Notes under the pieces: model-generated
What the model saw: only the letters and a program-made list of their open reading frames with translations
Database searches by the model: none
Told to the model about the DNA's origin: nothing
Part shown: positions 23,286 through 31,500 of the stretch, one piece after another
Layout: each line of letters starts with the position of its first letter
Position numbering within the stretch: the first letter of the stretch is position 1
Position numbers and translations under genes: made by a program
NCBI GenBank assembly: GCA_001423545.1
Contig: LMOK01000002.1
Location: forward strand, 310,001 to 374,000
Reading direction: 5' to 3'
Length of the DNA stretch: 64,000 bases
Origin: Orlajensenia sp001423545
GTDB taxonomy: Bacteria; Actinomycetota; Actinomycetes; Actinomycetales; Microbacteriaceae

Positions 23286-25436
23286 ATGAGTGCAACGACC
23301 ACTGATCATCTCCCCGTCAGTGCTGCTCCGGCGCGGACTGCGCCCGGCTTCCTGCCGGAGATCCAGGCGTTGCGCACCGTGGCCGTCCTGCTCGTCGTCG
23401 TGTACCACCTCTGGCCCGGCTACCTCCCGGGCGGGTACATCGGCGTCGACGTGTTCTTCGTCATCTCCGGTTACCTGATCACGGCTCACATCGTCCGAGA
23501 GGTCGTGGACAAGCGGTCCTTCACCCTGACGGGCTTCTACGTGCGACGGATCCGGCGCCTCCTCCCTGCGGCGCTCGTCGTCTTGGCCGTCGTGGGAGTG
23601 GCCACCCTGCTCTGGGCGCCGCAGACGCTGTGGAACGACACCGGCAAGCAGATCGTCGCCAGCGCCTTCTACGTCGAGAACTGGGCCCTCGTGGCCAACT
23701 CCGTCGACTACCTCGGCGCGTCCGTCGAATCGAGCCCGGTGCAGCACTTCTGGTCGCTGTCGGTCGAGGAGCAGTTCTACCTGTTCTGGCCGATCCTCAT
23801 CGCCGCCGCCTGGATCCTGATCGCCCGGGGTCGAGCCGTCGGCGCGCGCACACGCCTCGGTCTCATCCTCGTCGGGATCGCCGTCGCCTCACTCGTGTTC
23901 TCGGTGATCGCGACGTACTCGGACCAGCCGAGCGCCTACTTCAACACCTTCACGCGCGTATGGGAATTCGCATTGGGAGGCGTGCTGGCGGTCTTCGCTG
24001 CGCGCCTGATTCTGCGCCCGTGGCAGTCGATCGCCGCGACCTGGGCCGGCCTCGCGGCGATCCTCGTCTCCGCCCTGGTATACACCTCGGGCTCCCTGTT
24101 CCCCGGCTGGATCGCCCTTCTCCCCGTCGTCGGTACGGCGGTGGTGATCGCCGCCGGCCACGCCGACGGCCGGCTCTCGCTCTCCCCGGTGATGCGATCG
24201 CGTCCCGTGCAGTTCGTGGGCGCCATCTCGTACTCGGTCTACCTGTGGCACTGGCCGCTCATCGTGCTGCTGCCGATCATCCTGGAACGAGCGCTGGACA
24301 CGCCGTTCCGGATCGCACTCCTCTTCGGGTCGCTGCTCGTCGGCTGGCTCTCGAAGAAGTACATCGAGGATCCGTTCCGGTCGGGAACGATCGGCTGGAG
24401 GTCGGGCACCGCGACGCCGAATCCCACAGTGCGGCCGCGGCTCGTGTTCGCCATGGCGGCGGTCGGCATGGTCGTGGTCGCGTCCATCGGCGCGGCGCAG
24501 TGGGCGCAGAGCGAGGCCAGGATCGCCCAGTCCGAATCCGCCCTGCGCGCGGTCACCGATCCTGCCGGAACGCCGTGCTTCGGTGCTGCCGCGGCCGTCC
24601 CGGGATCGGGGTGCGCGCCGGCGACCACATCCGAGGGCGTCCTCCCCGACCCGATCATCGCTCGTGACGACGGTGCGGCCGACGGGTGCCAGCAGTCGAC
24701 GGGCTCCACCGAGGTGCTCGTCTGCTCGTTCGGGTCGAACGAGCCCGGTGCCCTGCGTGTTGCTGTGGCCGGCGACTCCCACGCCGGACAGTGGGTCGGC
24801 GCGCTGAAGACCCTCGCGATCGACTCCGGTTGGCACCTCGACACGTACCTGCGCAGCGGATGCGGCCTCGCGAAGCTGCCCGAGTCGGCCGTCGGCGGCG
24901 CGCAACGCTGTGCGACGTGGAACGACAACGCGTTGCGGGCCATCGTCGCGGAGCGGTACGACGCCGTGATCGTGTCGACCAGGAGCAGCGTCGTGGGCGG
25001 CGGAGCCAAGTCCGAGAGTCAGCAGGCGGCGGATGCCTCGGCGATGGTCGGTGCCTGGACCGAGATCCAGGCATCCGGCGCCAGGGTCATCGCCATCCAC
25101 GACATCCCGCAGCCGGCCAACGGCGGGGTGTACGACGCTCCGACCTGTGTGATGGAGAACCCGGATCCGGCTCCCTGCGCCACGACGTTGTCGAGCTCCC
25201 TCGTGGCCGACCCCCAGGTGGCGGCGGCTCGAGAGCTCGGCTCGGTCGAGGTGATCGACCTCGCGCCCTACTTCTGCGTCGATGACAGCTGTCCCGCGGT
25301 GCTGGGAAGCGTCCTCGTCTACGGAGATGGAAATCACATGACCGCGCTCTTCGCGCAGACCCTCACGCCGTATCTCGGCGCGGAATTGGCCCCTGCTCTG
25401 GGTATCGAGCCAGCTGAGGCATCCTCGCTATCGTGA
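23286..25436 (+). CDS. OafA-like acyltransferase with C-terminal SGNH hydrolase domain
   Basis: A 716-residue two-domain membrane enzyme. Residues about 20-390 form the Acyltransferase_3 part with about eleven helices: FLPEIQALRTVAVLLVVVYH (conserved R and H), GVDVFFVISGYLI, the basic GFYVRRIRRLLPAAL and HFWSLSVEEQFYLFWP. Residues about 480-700 form an external SGNH domain with the nucleophile in VAVAGDSHAGQW (about 496-507) and an Asp/His pair in YGDGNHMTALF (about 679-689). Enzymes of this design O-acetylate cell-surface sugars, the SGNH domain completing transfer outside. Cysteines in the outer domain may form disulfides. ATG 23286 is chosen because conservation begins soon after it. It is divergent from the acetyltransferase operon (128-base gap, no clear promoter). 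Confidence 0.93.
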   Translation: MSATTTDHLPVSAAPARTAPGFLPEIQALRTVAVLLVVVYHLWPGYLPGGYIGVDVFFVISGYLITAHIVREVVDKRSFTLTGFYVRRIRRLLPAALVVLAVVGVATLLWAPQTLWNDTGKQIVASAFYVENWALVANSVDYLGASVESSPVQHFWSLSVEEQFYLFWPILIAAAWILIARGRAVGARTRLGLILVGIAVASLVFSVIATYSDQPSAYFNTFTRVWEFALGGVLAVFAARLILRPWQSIAATWAGLAAILVSALVYTSGSLFPGWIALLPVVGTAVVIAAGHADGRLSLSPVMRSRPVQFVGAISYSVYLWHWPLIVLLPIILERALDTPFRIALLFGSLLVGWLSKKYIEDPFRSGTIGWRSGTATPNPTVRPRLVFAMAAVGMVVVASIGAAQWAQSEARIAQSESALRAVTDPAGTPCFGAAAAVPGSGCAPATTSEGVLPDPIIARDDGAADGCQQSTGSTEVLVCSFGSNEPGALRVAVAGDSHAGQWVGALKTLAIDSGWHLDTYLRSGCGLAKLPESAVGGAQRCATWNDNALRAIVAERYDAVIVSTRSSVVGGGAKSESQQAADASAMVGAWTEIQASGARVIAIHDIPQPANGGVYDAPTCVMENPDPAPCATTLSSSLVADPQVAAARELGSVEVIDLAPYFCVDDSCPAVLGSVLVYGDGNHMTALFAQTLTPYLGAELAPALGIEPAEASSLS

Positions 25437-25463
25437 AGGTCCCGGTGCAGCGCCGAGGTCGAT

Positions 25464-25492
25464 GTGACAATCGACAGGGCCGTATGTAAGGT
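25464..25492 (+). promoter_or_regulatory. Promoter of the beta-helix protein gene
   Basis: GTGACA (25464-25469) and TAAGGT (25487-25492) are 17 bases apart, a good housekeeping-sigma spacing. Transcription would start near 25499, giving a leader of about 65 bases before ATG 25565. Confidence 0.55.
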
Positions 25493-25564
25493 TGCTGCAA
25501 TCCCCCGAACGGGTGTCATCTCCCTACAGCTATTTTGACCGACGACCGTTAGAGGCCCCCCTTG

Positions 25565-27658
25565 ATGCGTTTACGCACCACACGACGCCGACCCTTGTTC
25601 GCCCCCATCACACTTGCGACGGCCTTTCTGGCCCTCTCCGCTCTGATCCTCACCCCCCTCGCGGCCGCACCGGCCGACGCAGCAACTCCCTCCGGTTCGC
25701 TGTACCAGGCCGTCGCTCCGCAGCGGGTCCTCTCCGGGACCTCGCTCGCCGCCGGCGGCACGACCACCTCCGCGCTGCCTTCCGTGCCGACCGGCGCCAC
25801 AGCCGTCTGGCTGTCGGTGACCGCGGCCCGCGCCACCGCGGCATCCGCCATCTCCGTCTGCGCCGGCTCGACGGCCGCCCAGGCGTGCCGTGCCGCTCCG
25901 GCGTTCATCGCCCCCACCGGCATTCCGGCATCGGCTCCAGTCCGAGTGGTCCTCGGCGGACAGTCGAAGATCACCGTGCACGCGACCAAGCCCGTGGCGG
26001 TCGCCTTCGACGTGGTCGGATACTCGGTTCCCTCGGGAACCAAGGGTGCGGGCACGTACTCGCCGGTCACCGCCGGATCGACGTCGACGCAGAAGCTCGG
26101 CGCTCGCGAGCTCGTGACACTCACTGTGCCTGGAGTCCCCGCCGGCGCCACGGCCGTCGCGCTCAACCTCACGTCGACGGGATTCAGTTCGTCGACCTAC
26201 GTCTCAGCCTGCCCGGCCGGTCAGGCCAAGGCGGACTGTGCGCGCACCTCGGTGCTGAGTCCCCGTCCGGCTGGTGATCGCCAGAAGTCCGCGATCGTCA
26301 AGCTCGGCGGCAGCGCCAACAACCAGGTGCAGTTCTACAACAACGCCGGTAGCGGCACGCTGCGCACCACCGTCGCCGGATTCGTCCGGACGACGGCGGG
26401 CACCGGTGGTGTCCTCTCGGATGTTCCGAGCGCATCCTCCGAGATCGTGCTCGCACCGGGAGCGTCGGCATCCGTCCCCCTCGCCGGGGTCTCGTCCGAC
26501 GCCACGGCGGCGCTCGTGCGCATCGTCGGAAGCGGCGCCTGGCGGTCGACTGTCGTGTCCGCGTGCTCCACGGCGACGGCGTGCTCCACTGCTCTGATCG
26601 CCGAGCCGGGCCAGGCATCGACGAACACGGTCCTGCTGCCGGTGGTCGCCAAGTCCGCGAGCCTGTCGGTTCGCAACTCCTCGGCCAGCGTTCGCCTGAA
26701 GTTCGAGGTACTCGCCCAGGTGCTGCCCACCGGCTCGGCCGCTCCGGGCCCGAAGCCCACGGTGACGCCGACCCCGGTCCCCACTCCGCCGACGCCGACG
26801 GCCACTCCGAAGCCGACGCCCACGGCCACGCCGACCCCCACGCCGACTCCGACGCCCCCAGCGCCCAAGCCGCCGACACCGACTCCCACGAGCGGGATGC
26901 CCGGTGCGACGAACACCGGTGTGCCCGCAGGTACGAAGCTCACGGTCCACGACGGTGACATCACCGTGACCACGCCCGGTACGGTCATCGACTCGCTCGA
27001 CGTCCGCGGCTCGATCATCGTCAAGGCGGCGAACGTGACGATCAAGAACTCGATCATCCGCGGTCGCGCTGGTTCCGGCCCTCTGGTCAACAACCTGCTC
27101 CACAACCAGAAGCTGGTGATCCAGGACTCCGAGCTGTTCGCGGCCATGGACCGGCGAGTCAGCGGAATCATGGGCTCGCACTTCACCGCAACGCGTCTGA
27201 ACATCCACCACGTCACGGATGGGATCCACCTCACCGACGGCGAGGTGACGCTCAAGGATTCCTGGCTGCACGACAACCTCCACCTCGAGAAGGATCCGGC
27301 CTGGAACGGCACCCCGACCCACGACGACGGCATCCAGGTGCAGGGCGGATCGAACATCACCATCGATCACAACACCCTGACCGGTGCGCACAATGCGGCG
27401 CTCATGGTCACGCAGGACCGGGCTCGGGTGACGAACCTGAGTTGGACCAGGAACTATGCCGACAATGGTGGCTGCACCATCAACGTGGCCCAGGGGAGCC
27501 TCGGGCCCGTGACCGGAATGAAGATCACGGACAACACGTTCGGCCGGAACACGTCGGTCGCCAACTGCGCGATCATCGCGCCGACGACGACCAAGATCGA
27601 CACCCAGCGCAACTACTGGGCCGACGACATGTCGCCGGTGTCGGTCCGGAAGGGCTGA
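25565..27658 (+). CDS. Exported protein: three repeated Cys-paired modules, Pro/Thr linker, right-handed beta-helix
   Basis: A 697-residue secreted protein. The signal peptide is basic then hydrophobic (RLRTTRRRPLF, then LATAFLALSALILTPLAAA) with ADA before the mature chain. Three similar modules follow at about residues 43-160, 162-278 and 281-395. Each has a 'TAVWLSVT/TAVALNLT/TAALVRIV' strand and a close Cys pair (C-x8-C, C-x8-C, C-x5-C). Residues 395-440 are a TPTP-rich linker. Residues 445-697 look like a parallel beta-helix (GSIIVKAANVTIKNSIIRG, LVIQDSELF, TRLNIHHVTDGIHLTDGEVT, GSNITIDHNTLTGAH), as in polysaccharide lyases and hydrolases. Inside a glycan locus it could trim or bind the polymer. 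Catalytic residues are not identifiable. A strong terminator follows. Confidence 0.82.
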   Translation: MRLRTTRRRPLFAPITLATAFLALSALILTPLAAAPADAATPSGSLYQAVAPQRVLSGTSLAAGGTTTSALPSVPTGATAVWLSVTAARATAASAISVCAGSTAAQACRAAPAFIAPTGIPASAPVRVVLGGQSKITVHATKPVAVAFDVVGYSVPSGTKGAGTYSPVTAGSTSTQKLGARELVTLTVPGVPAGATAVALNLTSTGFSSSTYVSACPAGQAKADCARTSVLSPRPAGDRQKSAIVKLGGSANNQVQFYNNAGSGTLRTTVAGFVRTTAGTGGVLSDVPSASSEIVLAPGASASVPLAGVSSDATAALVRIVGSGAWRSTVVSACSTATACSTALIAEPGQASTNTVLLPVVAKSASLSVRNSSASVRLKFEVLAQVLPTGSAAPGPKPTVTPTPVPTPPTPTATPKPTPTATPTPTPTPTPPAPKPPTPTPTSGMPGATNTGVPAGTKLTVHDGDITVTTPGTVIDSLDVRGSIIVKAANVTIKNSIIRGRAGSGPLVNNLLHNQKLVIQDSELFAAMDRRVSGIMGSHFTATRLNIHHVTDGIHLTDGEVTLKDSWLHDNLHLEKDPAWNGTPTHDDGIQVQGGSNITIDHNTLTGAHNAALMVTQDRARVTNLSWTRNYADNGGCTINVAQGSLGPVTGMKITDNTFGRNTSVANCAIIAPTTTKIDTQRNYWADDMSPVSVRKG

Positions 27659-27664
27659 TCGATC

Positions 27665-27707
27665 GTCGACCCACCCGTTCGCGCGTGACGCGAACGGGTG
27701 GGTCGAC
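27665..27707 (+). terminator. Long perfect-stem terminator hairpin
   Basis: A 19-base stem without mismatch: GTCGACCCACCCGTTCGCG (27665-27683) pairs with 27689-27707 around a five-base loop (CGTGA). It starts seven bases after the beta-helix stop. No T-tract follows, which is common for actinobacterial hairpin terminators. Confidence 0.85.
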
Positions 27708-27736
27708 GGCTCTGGCACGCGCGCAGGGGAAGCTCG

Positions 27737-27742
27737 TATAGT
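27737..27742 (+). promoter_or_regulatory. -10 element of the anchored protein gene
   Basis: TATAGT lies directly after the long terminator and 27 bases before ATG 27770. GAGAGG between them serves as ribosome site. No good -35 match is seen. Confidence 0.5.
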
Positions 27743-27769
27743 GTGACCCTCCCCCAGAGAGGCTCAGCC

Positions 27770-28414
27770 ATGACCGACCAGAACGCCGCGGCCGGCGGCG
27801 CATCATCACGGCGCCGCATCACCCTGCTCGTCATCTCGGGGGTCGTGGTGCTCGCCGTCGTGGCGGTCGTCATCGCGTTGATCTCCGGTGCGTTCGGCGC
27901 GCCGGGTGGCACGAGCGGATCGCCGTCCGGATCACCCTCGGGAACGCCGGCCAGCGGCGAAGCCACTCCCGGCCAGTCGGCCACACCGACGACGACACCC
28001 ACCCCGCCGATCCCCATCGAGACCACGGTGCCGATCGATTCGACGGCTCAGCCTGCGCCAGGAGTGACCGTCTCCGTGAGCGGCTTCGAGGCCGTCGAGG
28101 GTGAGGCCGAACTCGCGGGTGACGTCGCCGGACCGGCCGTCCGTTTCACGGTGACCGTGACGAACACGACGGCCGACACGGTGTCCCTCGCGGGTGCCCT
28201 CGTCAACGTCTACTACGGGCCGGCCCAGAGCCCGGCCGACAGTCTCCCCGAGCCCGGAGGTGTCCCGCTGCCCGCGGAGGTGGCTGCTGGGGGGACGGCC
28301 GAGGGCGTGCTCATCTACACGATCCCGGAAGACCAGAGGGACGACGTCCTGATCACGTTCGATTATCAGGTCGGTACTCCCGTGACCGCATTCCAGGGTT
28401 CAGTGTCCGGTTGA
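27770..28414 (+). CDS. Membrane-anchored external protein with an immunoglobulin-like domain
   Basis: A 214-residue protein. One membrane helix follows a short cytoplasmic start (RRRITLLVISGVVVLAVVAVVIALISG, about residues 14-40). A Gly/Ser/Pro/Thr linker comes next (SGSPSGSPSGTP and TPTTTPTPP). The outer domain (about 95-214) is all-beta with no cysteines; GPAVRFTVTVTNTTADTVSLAGALVNVYYG resembles DUF4352/telokin-like folds. There is no sortase motif. It lies between two larger exported proteins of the same locus, with a terminator before it and its own -10 element, so it is an independent unit. Function unknown. ATG 27770 is preferred over upstream in-frame starts because GAGAGG precedes it and the hydrophobic helix then falls near the N-terminus. 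Confidence 0.72.
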   Translation: MTDQNAAAGGASSRRRITLLVISGVVVLAVVAVVIALISGAFGAPGGTSGSPSGSPSGTPASGEATPGQSATPTTTPTPPIPIETTVPIDSTAQPAPGVTVSVSGFEAVEGEAELAGDVAGPAVRFTVTVTNTTADTVSLAGALVNVYYGPAQSPADSLPEPGGVPLPAEVAAGGTAEGVLIYTIPEDQRDDVLITFDYQVGTPVTAFQGSVSG

Positions 28415-28522
28415 AGAACGGCCCCTTTTGGGGGGGATTGAGTTTGAGTATTCGTCACTAAACTCTGCCTCAGGCTGGCGATCACCCGAAGGTCGCCTCC
28501 ATACCCGAATGAGGCCTGCCCG

Positions 28523-31500
28523 ATGCGTGTCTTCGCCCGCTCACGTGTACTTTCCATCGCTACAGTCCTGGCTGTCACAGCCGGACTCGTCCTGGTCGCC
28601 CAACCGGCGGTCGCCGATACGGCGCCACCGATCACGGGCACTCCTGAGACCGTCTCGTCGGACGCGCTGCCCACAGTGCAGATCGACGGCGTCGTCTGGG
28701 ACCAGGAGGTGGCCGGCAACAAGGTGTTCGCCGGTGGCGAGTTCGGCACGGCGAGACCCGCGGGCGCCGATCCCGGTGTCAACACGGTGGTGCGGAACAA
28801 CCTCCTCTCGTACAACCTGACGACGGGTGTCCTCGACGCGACGTGGGCCCCCAACGCCAACGCCCGCGTACGCAACCTCGCTGTCTCTCCCGACGGCAAG
28901 CGACTGTACGCAGTGGGCAGCTTCACCTCGATCGCAGGCGCGACTCGGTATCGCATCGCGGCCTTCGACACGGCGACCGGCGCTCTGATCTCCACCTTCA
29001 AGCCCGTGATCAACGGCAAGATCAACGCTGTCGCCGTCACCAACTCCACCGTCTACGTCGTCGGACAGTTCACCACTGCCAACAACGTCGCGGTGGCCGG
29101 CGGTGCGGCCCTGGACGCCGCGACCGGAGCCACGAAGACCGGCTGGATTCCACAGATCGCGAATGGTCAGGCGACCTCGATCGTCGTGAAGTCCGACGGG
29201 TCCAAGGTGGTCATCGGCGGGTACTTCCAGAGCGTCAACGGATCGTCCAGCCCCGGCTACGGCCTCGCGTCGCTCGATGGAACGACGGCGGCGATCCAGC
29301 CGTTCAACGTGAACAACAGCGTGCGCAACGCGGATGCCAACGCCGCGATCAGCAGCCTCGCCTCGGACGAGGGCGGCGTGTACGGAACGGGCCAGCACTA
29401 CGGATCCGGAACTCTCGAGGGCACGTTCTACGCCAGTTGGGACACCGGCGACATCATCTGGGTCGAGGACTGCCACGGCGACACCTACTCGGTGTACCCG
29501 GTGGGCGACGTGATCTACACGACGAGCCACGCACACTACTGCGGAAACATCGGCGCATTCCCCCAGACGGAACCGTGGACGATGCACCGTGCACTGGCCT
29601 TCACGAAGACCGTTCAGGGCACCATCACCAACGACCCTCACGGCTACACCAACTGGGCCGGTACGCCGCGTCCCGCGCTTCTCGACTGGTTCCCGGACAT
29701 CAACACCGGATCCTTCACCGGCGTCGGCCAGGGCGGCTGGTCGGTCAGCGCGAGCGGTGACCAGAAGTACATCCTGTACGGCGGCGAGTTCACCCGGGTG
29801 AACAACACCAAGCAGCAGGGACTCGTGCGCTTCGCCGCCAAGGCCGTGGCGCCGAACAAGGACGCGCCGCGACTCAGCGGAGCCAACTACGTTCCGAATG
29901 TCGTCTCCTTCGCCACCGGCACGGCCCGCATCGCGTGGCCGGCGAACTGGGATCGCGACAACGCGAGTCTCAAGTACGACGTCATCCGCAACGGCGTGAC
30001 CGCCGCCCCGGTCTACTCGACGACGGTGAACTCCAACTTCTACACGCTGCCGACGATGAAGTTCGTCGACACGGGCCTCACACCAGGGGCGACGTACACC
30101 TATCGCATCCGAGTGACGGATCCGTTCGGCAACGTCGTGAACGGCAACAACGTGAGCGTCGTCGTCGCCTCGTCGGGATCGATCTCCGACTACGCGACCG
30201 ACGTCCTCGACGACGACCCGACGGACTACTGGCGACTCGGCGAGACGTCAGGGCCGACGGCCTACGACTGGGCCGGTTCGCAGGACGCGACGGCGAGCTC
30301 GGGTGTGACCTTCGGCGCTACCGGTGCCATCGGGTCCGACTCGAACACCGCAGCGACGTTCTCCGGCAACTCCAGCGGTCTCGTATCGACCCAGAGCGCC
30401 ATCGAGGGGCCGAACAGCTTCGCGATCGAGACCTGGTTCAAGACCACGAGCACGTCCGGCGGGAAGATCGTCGGATTCGGCAACTCGAGCACCGGAACGT
30501 CGACCAACTACGACCGCCACGTCTACATGGACAACGCCGGCCGGGTGTTGTTCGGCGTGCACCCGGGCACATCACGGGTGGTGCAGAGCGGAACCGGATA
30601 CAACGACGGTCAGTGGCACCACGTGGTGGCGAACCTCGGTCCGTCGGGCATGCAGCTCTACGTCGACGATGTTCGTGTCGGGCAGCGTTCCGATACCACC
30701 TACGGTCAGGCCTACTCCGGATTCTGGCGCATCGGCGGTGACTCGTCCTGGTCGGGTGCCAACTTCTTCCAGGGCACGATCGACGACGTCGCCATCTACC
30801 CGGCACCGCTATCCTTCCAGCAGGTCGACTCGCACTGGGTGAAGTCCGGACGCACGAGCAGCATCCCCGCGGCACCGGCCGACAGCTACGGAGCGCGGGT
30901 GTTCAACGACTCTCCCGACCTGTACTGGCGCCTCAACGAGGGTGTCGGAGCCGGGACCGCGAACGACGCCGGCATGTCTGACAACGACGGTTCGTACACG
31001 GGCGGCGTCACGAAGGGCATCACCGGAGCGATCTCCGGCACCACGAACAAGGCCGCTTCCTTCAACGGGTCCAACGGTCTGGTGGCGAGCAACGCGGTGT
31101 TCAGCAACCCGAAGAACTACACCGAGGAGCTGTGGTTCAACACCACCACGAACAGCGGTGGCAAGCTCATCGGCTTCGGATCCTCGAACACGGGAACCTC
31201 GGGCAGCTACGACCGTCACGTCTACATGCAGGACGACGGCAAGCTGGTGTTCGGAGTCTGGACCGGCTTCACGAACACGATCACCACGCCCGGCGCCTAC
31301 AACGACGGTCTCTGGCACCACATGGTGGCTACCCAGTCGACGACGAGCGGAATGGCCCTCTACGTGGATGGTGCGCTGATCGGCACCAACGGTCAGACCG
31401 ATGCCCAGGCCTATGACGGCTACTGGCGCGTCGGCGGAGACAACACCTGGGGATCGTCCAGCCCGTTCATCGATGCGCGCATCGATGAGGCGGCTGTGTA

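Noticed and set aside
26760..26890. Tandem ACGCC/CCGAC-rich repeat as a possible CRISPR or satellite.
   Set aside because: It encodes the TPTP linker of the secreted protein; unit length is three to six bases with no spacers.
28422..28433. CCCC-TTTT-GGGG as a terminator after the anchored protein gene.
   Set aside because: The stem is only four pairs with no T-tract; too weak to call.
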